From NCBI RefSeq assembly GCF_001971585.1, contig NZ_CP019323.1, positions 486,053-550,052 of the forward strand: a stretch of DNA of 64,000 nucleotides, written 5' to 3'. Below are positions 9,581 through 18,440 of the stretch, in pieces (within the stretch, counting starts at the first letter, position 1; every line of letters begins with the position of its first letter). Source of the stretch: Companilactobacillus allii. GTDB taxonomy: Bacteria; Bacillota; Bacilli; Lactobacillales; Lactobacillaceae. Under the pieces are notes generated by a model. The model saw nothing but the letters and a program-made list of their open reading frames with translations. It was not told the origin of the DNA and searched no databases. The translations under genes and the position numbers were made by a program.

Positions 9581-9904
9581 ATGATTAATGAAATCGGTAA
9601 AATAATACGTGACAAAAGAAGGTCACTAAGTTTGACCATTGAACAATTGGCTGAAAAGGCTGATGTCAGTGAGAGTTTAGTTTCACAGCTTGAGCGTGGT
9701 GTTAATAGCAACATCTCAATAAATAAATTGGAAAGAATCTCTACTGCTGTAGATTTGAAATTGCCCGACCTTTTTGATAAGCCTGCAAATAATGGTATCA
9801 AGTACCTCGAGTTACTCGACTTTTTAGCTGACCTTCCCCGTGATAAAAGAGAAGACATATCTGACAAGATCTTAGCGCTATTATCTTCGATGCATACTTT
9901 ATAG
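9581..9904 (+). CDS. XRE/Cro-CI family helix-turn-helix regulator
   Basis: A 107-aa protein with an N-terminal HTH_3 domain: IGKIIRDKRRSLSLTIEQLAEKADVSESLVSQLERG, with SESLVSQLERG as recognition helix. The C-terminal 40 residues are a short charged helical tail, too small for the cupin domain found in many relatives. GAAGGAG precedes ATG 9581. It stands alone between convergent and divergent neighbours, so its target is unknown; autoregulation is typical of the family. Confidence 0.82.
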   Translation: MINEIGKIIRDKRRSLSLTIEQLAEKADVSESLVSQLERGVNSNISINKLERISTAVDLKLPDLFDKPANNGIKYLELLDFLADLPRDKREDISDKILALLSSMHTL

Positions 9905-10055
9905 AATATTGATTTCACTATAAAATAAGATTCAAATACATCCGATAAACATTGGTATCATGAACCACTCTCAATATATTACAGATTTTTTAGCAATACA
10001 ATATGTTTTATGTATTGTATTGAAAATAATTTATAAAAATACGCATTATAAACCA

Positions 10056-10094
10056 TGCAAAAAAAACGAACCCGTATAACGAGTTCGTTTTTTT
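10056..10094. terminator. Bidirectional terminator
   Basis: The stem AAACGAAC/GTTCGTTT continues as CGT/ACG past one mismatch, with loop ATA. A-tract on one side, T-tract on the other. It lies between the convergent XRE and MFS genes. Confidence 0.85.
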
Positions 10095-10100
10095 GTATCT

Positions 10101-11573
10101 CTATATTGCACTCTTTTTATGAGCTTCACTACTAAATAAATAAACCAAAATTATAATAACCAAAATAATTAAAATCAATGCCGAAAGCATAATATTATGA
10201 ATTCCTGAAAAGAAGATTCGTTTCATCTCTGGAACGACAGCCTTTGGTAATTCCTTAGCAACTGCCGCGTTGCTCAACTTATTCATCATCGACATTGTAA
10301 TATGTCCATGGCTTCCTCTGACACCCTTGATCAAGGCTAAGTTTAAAATGACTCCATAAATTGATGACATGAAAGTTTGACTCAAAATCCTGACTAAATA
10401 AGCAAATGAAGTGGAGATTGGTACATCTCGTTGTTCGACATCAAATTGCACAGCAATCAATAACGCATTGAAACAAATACCAACACCGAATCCTTCAAAA
10501 ACACCCATTATCAATAAGAAGGTATAACTAGCGTTTTGACTAGCCCAAAACAATCCGGCAAAAGAAATCAGAAACGAAAGCGTACCAATAGCAATGATCA
10601 CATAGCGACTCATTCTTCGTTGCATAAACGGCTCCAACTCTGAGCCAATGAAGTTAGCAATTGCGCCCGGGATTTGAGTCATCCCACCGATTAAAGCAGT
10701 GAGTCCCATAATTCCTTGAGCCCACATTGGTATATAGATATTAAACGCTACAAACGATCCCCATAATAAAGCAAATAAAATCAAATCAATAACTAATTTT
10801 TCATTTTTGAATAAACGATTAGGCACAATCGGGTCTTCAACCTTTTCCTCAACTCGCGACATCCAAAAGATTAACCCCGCTCCTAAAATAATAAACACTA
10901 ACGTAATCCAAATTGATGAAACTCCAAGTAACTGAATTCCAATCAAAAACGACGTTAATCCAAGAACCATTAAAACAGCTCCGAAATAATCGACCTTTTC
11001 TTCATTCAACTTCTCTTTAATATTGAAGTAAATTGAAACGATCGTTATCGAAAGTAATGCCAAAGGTAAATTTATATAAAATACCCAATGCCAACTGAAT
11101 GAATCAACGATCCAACCACCAATCAGTGGACCAACGATAGACGTTCCACTGAATCCAGCTGAGGCAATTCCGATAACTTGTGAACGGCGTTTTATATTTT
11201 TGAAAATTTGTGAGTAGATGATGAACGGAATAGTGTTCATCCCACCAGCACCGATCCCCATGATACTTCTAGCGGTGATAAACCAAATAATGTTGGGAGC
11301 TAGTCCTTGAAACAAGGCTCCAATCATGAAAACAATTGTAGCGGTGATATAGGCAACTTTGTTACCCTTCTTCTCCCCAAACTTACTCCACAGTGGTGTT
11401 GAAACTGCCATCCCTAACAAGAAAATGGCTACGATCCACCCCATGTATTGAATACCATGCAAATCACTAATAATTGCTGGCAATGCAGTATTGATTATTG
11501 TTGCATCGAGTCCAGCCATCATATTCGACAAAACTAACGCAAAAGTAACCAGAATTTTACGATTTCTACTCAT
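10101..11573 (-). CDS. MFS transporter, DHA2 (EmrB/QacA-like) multidrug efflux family
   Basis: A 490-aa protein with about 14 transmembrane segments. Near the N-terminus MAGLDATIINTALPAI is the D1 motif of 14-TM drug pumps, and GARSIMGIGAGGMNTIPF-like text plus SGTSIVGPLIGGWIVD matches motifs B and C. It is not adjacent to a regulator. A long upstream region with an element of the palindromic family and a leader hairpin (11613-11639) precedes it. It is unrelated in close sequence to the MFS gene at 7742. Confidence 0.88.
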   Translation of the reverse strand: MSRNRKILVTFALVLSNMMAGLDATIINTALPAIISDLHGIQYMGWIVAIFLLGMAVSTPLWSKFGEKKGNKVAYITATIVFMIGALFQGLAPNIIWFITARSIMGIGAGGMNTIPFIIYSQIFKNIKRRSQVIGIASAGFSGTSIVGPLIGGWIVDSFSWHWVFYINLPLALLSITIVSIYFNIKEKLNEEKVDYFGAVLMVLGLTSFLIGIQLLGVSSIWITLVFIILGAGLIFWMSRVEEKVEDPIVPNRLFKNEKLVIDLILFALLWGSFVAFNIYIPMWAQGIMGLTALIGGMTQIPGAIANFIGSELEPFMQRRMSRYVIIAIGTLSFLISFAGLFWASQNASYTFLLIMGVFEGFGVGICFNALLIAVQFDVEQRDVPISTSFAYLVRILSQTFMSSIYGVILNLALIKGVRGSHGHITMSMMNKLSNAAVAKELPKAVVPEMKRIFFSGIHNIMLSALILIILVIIILVYLFSSEAHKKSAI

Positions 11574-11612
11574 GTAATTACTTCTTCCCCTTATATTTTT
11601 ACAAATGAAAAT

Positions 11613-11639
11613 AAGACTTACACAGTTGTGCAGAGTCTT
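11613..11639 (-). promoter_or_regulatory. Leader hairpin upstream of the MFS gene
   Basis: AAGACT and AGTCTT flank an inner CACA/TGTG pair; on the minus strand the hairpin is followed by ATTTTCATTT. It could be a weak attenuator in the 5' leader of the MFS gene. No peptide or ligand-binding fold is recognised. Confidence 0.35.
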
Positions 11640-11854
11640 ATTTCAGAAAACATTCAACTACGATTTCCATTACCATACACAATTTGTCATTAATTATAGG
11701 CTTATTTTTCTAATCAAACAAATAACCTTATAATTTGCTGATGCGCTCAAAAATAATTATTAACAACTTCAATTTTACTTAAATTTTCTGTGGAAAACGT
11801 GTGACAAAATTCCACTTTTTTCACAGAATTCGCTAAGCGCTTGTGACACATAAA

Positions 11855-12059
11855 TGGTTTTCTTACGAAAACGTGTGACAAAACACAATTTTCTCAATAT
11901 AAGCCCAAAAGGCGATTTTGACATTACTGGTTTTCTAGCGAAAACGTGTGCCAAAACACAATTTTCTCAATATAAGCCCAAAAGAACCCGTATTTACATG
12001 CGTAAATACGGGTTCTTTTGGGCTTATAAACGAAAACTGAACGTGTTTTGTCACACTCT
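11855..12059 (-). repeat. Palindromic intergenic element, copy B, with a duplicated arm
   Basis: The complete copy (11928-12059) has a perfect 27-bp apical stem (11971-11997 with 12002-12028), outer arms GTGTGCCAAAACAC and GTGTTTTGTCACAC, and the small hairpin GTTTTC-TAGC-GAAAAC. A 57-bp partial duplicate of the distal arm (11855-11911) precedes it with a 73-bp period and few differences; a third, more decayed arm is visible around 11790-11830. The GAGTGTGAC end lies a few bases after the stop codon of the surface protein gene. The rest of the 490-base gap shows only AT-rich sequence. Confidence 0.85.
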
Positions 12060-12064
12060 AAATA

Positions 12065-13069
12065 TTATTTAATATCTTTAGCAGCAACCCATTCATTTGT
12101 AGCAACTTTATACATCTTTTCACCATTAATAGTAGCCATCTTAGTTGTTAACCAGCTAGTCTTGCCACCTAATCCACGGTTTTTAATTGCAGTTCCATCG
12201 GCTTTATACAAAGTTGTACTACCCTCAGATATTGTTGTAACAGCGGTTTTATCAGCCTTTACAATTCCATCAGGTAGCGTTGCATCTGTATTAGTGTCAG
12301 TATCCGTGTTTGTATCAGTATTTGTGTCTGTACTTGTACTGTCACCTTCAACAGTTACATCAGAACCTTTAGCCCACTCACTTGTAGCTACACGATAATA
12401 AGTTACTCCATTTAAGACCAACTTCTTATCAACTGACCAAGCTGAATTTGGTGCTAGGGCACGTGACTTAATAGCACTTCCATCGACTTGATATAAACTT
12501 ACATTATCTTTGCCAGTTGTTACTACACCTTTAAAGCTAGAGATAGGATCAACCTTTGTTACTGTGACGATTTGTGTATTACCATCTGTTTGGATGGTTA
12601 CTGACTTATCACTAGCAGCATATCCACTAGGAATCTGCTCATCAGTTAAGTCTACTTTATCTCCAACTTTTTCTGATGAAACAGTAGTTCTGCCGACTTC
12701 TGATTCGTCTGCAGTTTTGAATATAATATTGTTTGAAACAACCTTGTTAACAAAAACTGATTGTTCATATGATTTAGCACCATTAGCGTTAACCAAAGTA
12801 ATAGTCTTATTACCAGCATTTTGTAATGCATATCCTGCTGGAATACTGTTCAAAGTTTGTGTTGAACCCACAGCACCAGTCAATGTTTCAGTTCCAACCA
12901 AATTGTTAGTTGCATCATAATAACTGATATTAGCAGTAACGTCTGTATCAGCATCTTTTGTAGCAGCTGCAGTTACTTCTTCAGCAGCGTTAACTACTGC
13001 AGGTGTTGTTGTTGCTCCAAAAATCAAACTTGAAAATAAAATACCACTTAAAATTATCGATCTTCTCAT
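12065..13069 (-). CDS. Secreted surface protein with two SLAP-type domains
   Basis: A 334-aa exported protein. Signal peptide with cleavage after VNA near residue 28. Then two related beta-rich segments (YYDATNNLVGTE...IPAGYALQNA and a second ending PSGYAASD), and two C-terminal repeats of about 60 residues, each ending in YRVATSEWAKGSDV or YKVATNEWVAAKDI: the SLAP/DUF5776-like cell-wall attachment unit. The two repeats are joined by a Thr/Asp/Asn linker. There is no LPXTG motif, so binding is non-covalent, probably to wall polymers. The binding site GGAGGG precedes ATG 13069. Role likely in adhesion or envelope; partner unknown. Confidence 0.85.
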   Translation of the reverse strand: MRRSIILSGILFSSLIFGATTTPAVVNAAEEVTAAATKDADTDVTANISYYDATNNLVGTETLTGAVGSTQTLNSIPAGYALQNAGNKTITLVNANGAKSYEQSVFVNKVVSNNIIFKTADESEVGRTTVSSEKVGDKVDLTDEQIPSGYAASDKSVTIQTDGNTQIVTVTKVDPISSFKGVVTTGKDNVSLYQVDGSAIKSRALAPNSAWSVDKKLVLNGVTYYRVATSEWAKGSDVTVEGDSTSTDTNTDTNTDTDTNTDATLPDGIVKADKTAVTTISEGSTTLYKADGTAIKNRGLGGKTSWLTTKMATINGEKMYKVATNEWVAAKDIK

Positions 13070-13168
13070 ACTTAGTATTCCCTCCGATTATAATAACTAC
13101 CTATAATATAATCTTGGGGGAACGTATGTGCAAGGTTGATATTACAAATGTTAGAAGACTGTAACAAA

Positions 13169-14104
13169 TTATTTCATAGAAATAACAATTTTACCTTTAG
13201 CATGATGTGATTCACTAACCTCTTGAGCAGCTTTCACACCATCTTGAGTGAATGGATGTGTGCTATCAATGATAACTTTAACAACGCCTTCACTCACCAA
13301 ATTAACTAGTTGTGTCAATTGTTTACCATTTGGTCTCAGCCAAATACTTTGGGCGGTGATATCTTTTGCTTTCGCCAAATCTTCATCTATATTGCCTGCA
13401 ATGGTAATGAGTCGACCACCTTGTTTCAGAACAGAATAGCTCTTAGCCAAGGTATCGCCACCAACAGTATCAAAAACGGCATCTAGGTCATTCAATTCCT
13501 TTGAAAAGTCAGTATCATGATAATCGATCACACGCTCAGCTCCCAGACTCTTCAAGAATTCTTCGTTCTTAGCACTAGCCGTCGTATACACATGTGCACC
13601 AATATGTTTCAACAATTGAATGGCAATGATACCAACACCACCGGCACCTCCTTGCATGAGAACTTTTTGTCCAGGTTTAACTTCCAAGTAATCATATACA
13701 CCCTGCCAAGCTGTCATTCCAGCCAATGGTAATGCAGCAGCTTCTTCATATGAGACATTCTCCGGTAGTAAAGCTAATTTATCCTCTTTGACTGCTGTAT
13801 ATTCAGCATAAGTTCCACGATTTGTTAAATCAGGACGGGCCAAGACTTTATCGCCAGTCTTGAATTCTTTAACCTTTCGTCCAGTTCTTGTAATAACACC
13901 TGCAACATCCCAACCTAATATAATAGGAAACTTTAATGGGATCGATTCTGCCAAATATCCCTCACGAAGTTTCCAGTCAATTGGATTGACCGATGTAGCT
14001 TTCACCTCAACCAATACTTCATCATCGGCTATTTCTGGAATAGTGATGTTTTCCATTTGTAGTTTATCTACATTACCGTACTCATTAATAACTACTGCTT
14101 TCAT
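13169..14104 (-). CDS. NADP-dependent zinc-type alcohol dehydrogenase / quinone oxidoreductase
   Basis: A 311-aa medium-chain dehydrogenase. GroES-like N-terminal domain (VKATSVNPIDWKLREG), then a Rossmann domain with AAALPLAGMTAWQGVYD and GGAGGVGIIAIQLLKHIGA. The catalytic and structural zinc ligands of true alcohol dehydrogenases are absent, so it is a QOR-type enzyme reducing quinones or enones with NADPH. GAGGGGGA precedes the ATG. It is divergent from a permease whose promoter carries a cre site. Substrate unknown. Confidence 0.85.
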   Translation of the reverse strand: MKAVVINEYGNVDKLQMENITIPEIADDEVLVEVKATSVNPIDWKLREGYLAESIPLKFPIILGWDVAGVITRTGRKVKEFKTGDKVLARPDLTNRGTYAEYTAVKEDKLALLPENVSYEEAAALPLAGMTAWQGVYDYLEVKPGQKVLMQGGAGGVGIIAIQLLKHIGAHVYTTASAKNEEFLKSLGAERVIDYHDTDFSKELNDLDAVFDTVGGDTLAKSYSVLKQGGRLITIAGNIDEDLAKAKDITAQSIWLRPNGKQLTQLVNLVSEGVVKVIIDSTHPFTQDGVKAAQEVSESHHAKGKIVISMK

Positions 14105-14183
14105 TAAAAATCCCCCTCACAATGCATTTTAACTATGTCTTAGTACAATATGTCAATATTACCAAATTTTCAAACTTTTTGTT

Positions 14184-14197
14184 TGAAAACGTTTTCT
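14184..14197. promoter_or_regulatory. cre site (CcpA operator)
   Basis: TGAAAACGTTTTCT is nearly palindromic and fits the catabolite-responsive element consensus TGWNANCGNTNWCA with one mismatch. It lies between the divergent oxidoreductase and permease genes, so either or both may be under carbon catabolite control. Confidence 0.7.
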
Positions 14198-14257
14198 TCG
14201 AAAAAAATAAGACAATTCTACCAACAAGGAGTATGATAAGTCACATGATATTAATAC

Positions 14258-14282
14258 AGGTGTTCAGTATTAATGAACACCT
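14258..14282 (+). promoter_or_regulatory. Hairpin just upstream of the permease binding site
   Basis: A perfect 9-bp stem AGGTGTTCA/TGAACACCT with a 7-base loop ends 2 bases before AAAGGA, the presumed Shine-Dalgarno of the permease. There is no T-tract, so it is not a terminator; it may affect translation initiation or mRNA stability. Confidence 0.45.
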
Positions 14283-14302
14283 TCAAAGGACGGGATTTAT
14301 TT

Positions 14303-15727
14303 ATGGAGAAGAAAACATTAAGTCGGAGCCTTTCATCTAGACAAATGCAGATGATCGCTCTTGGGGGAACAATCGGTGTCGGACTATTTATGGGGTCAGC
14401 TTCCACCATCAAGTGGACCGGTCCATCCGTATTGTTGGCTTATGCTTTAGCAGGGCTAATTCTTTACATGGTCATGCGAGCCCTTGGTGAAATGCTCTAT
14501 GTGGATCCTTCCACTGGTTCATTTGCCAAATATGCTACAGAATATATCCATCCTGTTGTTGGTTACTTAACAGCTTGGAGCAATGTCTTCCAGTACTTAG
14601 TAGTAGGAATAAGTGAAGTTATTGCTGTTGGTACTTACTTGGAGTTTTGGTGGCCCAGTATGCCAAAGTGGATTGCCGGAGTTGTTGTAGTTGTCACTTT
14701 ATGTGTCGCTAACCTTACTTCTGTTAAAGCTTATGGTGAATTGGAATTTTGGTTTGCTTTAATCAAAGTTGTCACAATTATTTTTATGATTATTCTTGGT
14801 CTTTTAGTTATTATTTTTGGTGTTGGTAACCATGGTCATCCAGTTGGTATCAGCAACCTTTGGGTTAACGGTGGATTTTTCACCGGTGGATTAAAGGGAT
14901 TTGTTTTTGCGTTATCAATTGTTGTTGCCTCATATCAAGGTGTTGAAGTTATTGGTATCACTGCCGGTGAGGCTGAAGATCCACAGAACAATATCGTTCG
15001 TGCCATCAGATCGATCGTTGGTAGAATCTTGATTTTCTATATTGGAGCAATTTTTGTTATCGTATCAATTTATCCTTGGGATAAGTTAGGAACAATTGGT
15101 TCACCATTTGTTGAAACATTCGCCAAAGTGGGAATTACTTTTGCGGCTGAGATCATCAACTTTGTTATGTTAACTGCTGCTATGTCTGGTTGTAATTCTG
15201 GTATCTTCAGTTCCAGTCGTATGCTTTATACACTAGGACTAGAGAAGTACTTACCCAAATCATTCACTAAGTTATCTCCACACAAAGTTCCTTATATACC
15301 AGTTATTACAATTTCGGCTGGTATCTTAATTGGTTTGATCTTGAATTATACTTTGCCAGTTTTATTCCACACTTCTAGCAACATATTCGTTATTGTTTAT
15401 AGTTCCAGTGTTCTACCTGGAATGGTTCCTTGGTTTGTTATCTTGATAAGTGAGCTTAGATTCAGGAAACAAAACGCTGAACATATGAAGAATCATCCCT
15501 TCAAAATGCCACTATATCCTATCAGTAACTACTTATCTATCGTTGCCTTACTGATAATCTTAGTATTCATGTTTATGAACCCTGAGACTACAGTGTCACT
15601 AATGGTCGGAGTGGTCTTCTTAATAGTAATGACTGCTATCTACTTCCTACATGAACGTGGTAGAGATCATACACAAACTAACGCAACTTCAACTGATGAA
15701 GCCTTCGCTGAAGAAGACGAAAAATAA
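14303..15727 (+). CDS. APC family amino acid permease, first of a tandem pair
   Basis: A 474-aa permease with 12 predicted membrane segments. MIALGGTIGVGLFMGSASTIKWTGP is the TM1 substrate-binding signature of the amino acid transporter (AAT) branch (AroP, GabP, LysP, AnsP relatives). ATG 14303 is chosen because the protein then begins MEKKTLSRSLSSRQMQ, aligning exactly with MKEEKLKRSLSSRQMQ of the next gene. A cre site lies about 105 bases upstream. The acidic C-terminal tail is unique to this copy. Specific substrate not predictable. Confidence 0.9.
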   Translation: MEKKTLSRSLSSRQMQMIALGGTIGVGLFMGSASTIKWTGPSVLLAYALAGLILYMVMRALGEMLYVDPSTGSFAKYATEYIHPVVGYLTAWSNVFQYLVVGISEVIAVGTYLEFWWPSMPKWIAGVVVVVTLCVANLTSVKAYGELEFWFALIKVVTIIFMIILGLLVIIFGVGNHGHPVGISNLWVNGGFFTGGLKGFVFALSIVVASYQGVEVIGITAGEAEDPQNNIVRAIRSIVGRILIFYIGAIFVIVSIYPWDKLGTIGSPFVETFAKVGITFAAEIINFVMLTAAMSGCNSGIFSSSRMLYTLGLEKYLPKSFTKLSPHKVPYIPVITISAGILIGLILNYTLPVLFHTSSNIFVIVYSSSVLPGMVPWFVILISELRFRKQNAEHMKNHPFKMPLYPISNYLSIVALLIILVFMFMNPETTVSLMVGVVFLIVMTAIYFLHERGRDHTQTNATSTDEAFAEEDEK

Positions 15728-15751
15728 TTTACGAACAATCTATATACAAAT

Positions 15752-15785
15752 AGTCCATAACCGTAATGGTTATGGATTATTTTTG
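15752..15785 (+). terminator. Terminator between the two permease genes
   Basis: The 9-bp stem TCCATAACC/GGTTATGGA (loop GTAAT) is followed by TTATTTTTG. The second permease therefore probably has its own promoter. Confidence 0.8.
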
Positions 15786-15906
15786 TATAATTATGATATT
15801 AAATTGGCATATTTTCATAAAACTACGTACTTTTCTGAAAATATATAGTATTATTAAAACAAATCAAATTAGATTAATTTATGTTTAAGAAGGGTGAATA
15901 ACAATT

Positions 15907-17298
15907 ATGAAAGAGGAAAAATTAAAACGAAGTCTTTCATCTCGACAAATGCAGATGATCGCACTGGGTGGAACCATTGGTGTTGGACTATTCATGGGGT
16001 CAGCTTCTACCATCAAGTGGACTGGTCCATCAGTATTGTTAGCTTATGCACTGGCCGGGTTGATTCTTTACATGGTTATGCGAGCACTTGGTGAAATGTT
16101 ATATGTTGATCCTTCAACTGGTTCATTTGCTAAGTTTGGTACAGAGTATATCCATCCAGTGGTCGGATATTTAACCGCCTGGAGTAATGTGTTCCAGTGG
16201 TTAGTCGTTGGTATCAGTGAAGTTATTGCTGTTGGTACTTATTTGAGCTTTTGGTGGCCTAATGCCCCACAATGGATCGTTGGAGTGATAGTTGTCGTTA
16301 CACTATGTATCGCTAATTTAACCTCTGTTAAAGCTTACGGAGAACTAGAATTTTGGTTCTCACTTATCAAAGTCGTTACTATTATCTTCATGATCGTTTT
16401 AGGTTTTTTGGTAATTTTATTTGGAGTTGGTAATCATGGTCATCCAGTTGGTTTCAGTAATCTCTGGGCAAATGGTGGATTTTTCACCGGCGGTCTTAAG
16501 GGATTCATCTTCGCATTATCGATCGTAGTTGCCTCGTATCAAGGTATCGAGGTTATTGGTATCACTGCTGGTGAAGCCGAAAATCCTAAAGAGACCATAA
16601 CACATGCGATTCGATCAATTGTCGGTAGAATTTTGATTTTCTATATTGGAGCAATCTTTGTCATAGTAACAATCTATCCTTGGAACAAATTGGGCACAAT
16701 GGGATCTCCATTTACTGAGACATTTGCCAAGTTCGGTATCACTTTTGCGGCTGAAATAATCAACTTTGTTGTTTTGACTGCTGCTTTGTCGGGTTGTAAT
16801 TCTGGTATCTTCAGTTCTAGTCGTATGTTATATACATTAGGTATAGAAAACCGTCTTCCAAAGGCATTCACCAAGTTATCTCGCCATAAAGTTCCCTATC
16901 TGCCAGTAATCGTTATATCTACTGGTATTCTAATCGGTTTGATTCTTAATTATGCCTTACCACTTATTTTTCACACTTCAAATAATATCTTCGTCATCGT
17001 ATACAGCTCTAGTATTTTGCCTGGTATGGTCCCATGGTTCGTTATTTTGTTCAGTGAATTAAGATTCCGGAAACAAAACGCTGAACAAATGGTCGATCAT
17101 CCCTTCAAAATGCCCTTTTATCCCCTTAGTAACTACCTTTCCATTGCAGCTTTAGTAGTTATTTTGTTCTTCATGTTCCTCAATCCTGAAACTACAGTTT
17201 CATTATTAGTTGGTGTAGTATTTCTAGTGGTTATGACTCTGATATATTTCATTAGAGAACATCGAATTGATAAAAATGACAATGTAAGAAAAGATTAG
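15907..17298 (+). CDS. APC family amino acid permease, second of a tandem pair
   Basis: A 463-aa paralogue of the preceding gene; long blocks are identical, including the whole TM1 to TM2 region, with differences concentrated at loops and the C-terminus. Most nucleotide differences are at third codon positions, so the duplication is not recent and both copies have been kept under selection. Differences such as ENPKETITHAIR versus EDPQNNIVRAIR may reflect changed regulation or specificity. It is separated from the first by a terminator and 180 bases. Confidence 0.9.
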   Translation: MKEEKLKRSLSSRQMQMIALGGTIGVGLFMGSASTIKWTGPSVLLAYALAGLILYMVMRALGEMLYVDPSTGSFAKFGTEYIHPVVGYLTAWSNVFQWLVVGISEVIAVGTYLSFWWPNAPQWIVGVIVVVTLCIANLTSVKAYGELEFWFSLIKVVTIIFMIVLGFLVILFGVGNHGHPVGFSNLWANGGFFTGGLKGFIFALSIVVASYQGIEVIGITAGEAENPKETITHAIRSIVGRILIFYIGAIFVIVTIYPWNKLGTMGSPFTETFAKFGITFAAEIINFVVLTAALSGCNSGIFSSSRMLYTLGIENRLPKAFTKLSRHKVPYLPVIVISTGILIGLILNYALPLIFHTSNNIFVIVYSSSILPGMVPWFVILFSELRFRKQNAEQMVDHPFKMPFYPLSNYLSIAALVVILFFMFLNPETTVSLLVGVVFLVVMTLIYFIREHRIDKNDNVRKD

Positions 17299-17362
17299 TT
17301 TTCACACAAGATTGATTATGGTGTAATATAAAACACATATATTTTTTAAAGAGGCAATTTAT

Positions 17363-18301
17363 ATGGGAGTATTTTTTCAAAGTGTTCAGGGAATTTTAAT
17401 TATCATTATTTTAATTGCAGTTGGTTATGTTTTGGCTCAAAAAAAGTGGTTCTCAGATGAATCAACCAAAATGATCGCCAAACTGGTTACACAAGTGGCT
17501 TTGCCAGCTTATATGATCTATACGATCACACACGACTTTACAGCCGCAAAACTAATTAAGTTATTACCTAATCTAGTGATTCCATGTTTATCTATGACTA
17601 TCCTTATTGGAATATCGGTCATAATGATAAAGGTGCTTCACATTGATAAGGATCATCAAGGACTATTTTCATCAATGTTCTTCAATTCAAATACCGTATT
17701 CGTTGGTTTACCAGTCAATATGGCCTTATTTGGACCAGAAAGTCTACCTTATGTTTTGGTTTACTATATGGCCAATACGACCTTCTTTTGGACATTAGGA
17801 ACTTATTTAATCCAAGTAGATGGCGAAAAAAAAGGAACTTTCAATTGGAAGACAACTATCGGTAAGTTGCTATCACCACCATTATTGGGTTTCATTATTG
17901 GTTTGATCTTAGTTATTCTACATATTCAGTTACCAAACTTTCTAATGTCTGATTTCCAATATGTTGGTAATTTAACGATCCCACTATCAATGATATTCAT
18001 TGGTATTTCAATTTCTAACGCCGGTTTGACCAACGTCACCTTCCACAAGGAAAACGTCGGAGTGTTATTTGGAAGATTCATCTGTGCTCCACTATTGATG
18101 AGTGCCTTATTTCTATTCATTCCCGGCCCAGCATTAATGAAACAAGTCTTCATCATCCAAGCTGCCATGCCAGTCATGACCAACGCTCCAGTCGTTGCCA
18201 AGCTTTATCATGCGGATTCTAATTATGCGGCTATTATGGTCACAGAAACAACCGTTCTTAGTTTGTTCGTGGTTCCAGTTTTGATGATGATTATCAAATA
18301 G
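17363..18301 (+). CDS. AEC family transporter (malate/auxin-efflux-carrier type)
   Basis: A 312-aa membrane protein with about ten segments in the two-half AEC layout; FNSNTVFVGLPVNMALFG and NAPVVAKLYHADSNYAAIMVTETT are the conserved unwound-helix regions. Family members in lactic acid bacteria carry malate or related organic anions, but others differ. AAAGAGG sits 8 bases before ATG 17363. Its stop codon TAG coincides with the start of palindromic element copy G. Confidence 0.85.
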   Translation: MGVFFQSVQGILIIIILIAVGYVLAQKKWFSDESTKMIAKLVTQVALPAYMIYTITHDFTAAKLIKLLPNLVIPCLSMTILIGISVIMIKVLHIDKDHQGLFSSMFFNSNTVFVGLPVNMALFGPESLPYVLVYYMANTTFFWTLGTYLIQVDGEKKGTFNWKTTIGKLLSPPLLGFIIGLILVILHIQLPNFLMSDFQYVGNLTIPLSMIFIGISISNAGLTNVTFHKENVGVLFGRFICAPLLMSALFLFIPGPALMKQVFIIQAAMPVMTNAPVVAKLYHADSNYAAIMVTETTVLSLFVVPVLMMIIK

Positions 18302-18428
18302 AACGTAACCATACACGGGTAATTTTTGAGCATTAACCTAAATAGTCCTAGTAATCACAAAGTGATTGCTAGGACTATTTAAGTTGAGCGGAAAAAATTG
18401 TGTATGATTACGCGTTTGCGAAGCAAAC
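18299..18428 (+). repeat. Palindromic intergenic element, copy G
   Basis: Between the convergent AEC and TMEM175-like genes. It begins TAGAACGTAACCATACACGGG, with the TAG being the AEC stop codon. The 20-bp apical stem (18339-18358 with 18362-18381) has one G-T pair. Outer arms are GTAACCATACAC and GTGTATGATTAC: the usual CAAAACAC core is CATACAC here, matched on the other side. The small hairpin is GTTTGC-GAA-GCAAAC (18414-18428). Confidence 0.82.
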
Positions 18429-18440
18429 AAGGAAACAAAG

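Noticed and set aside
11936-11960. GAAAACGTG in the palindromic elements as cre sites
   Set aside because: The second half of the cre consensus (NTNWCA after CG) is missing; the likeness is limited to GAAAACG.
12048-12398. Plus-strand frame antisense to the SLAP gene
   Set aside because: It is a shadow of the Thr/Asp-rich coding strand, giving a Val/Ser-rich peptide, and has no start signal.
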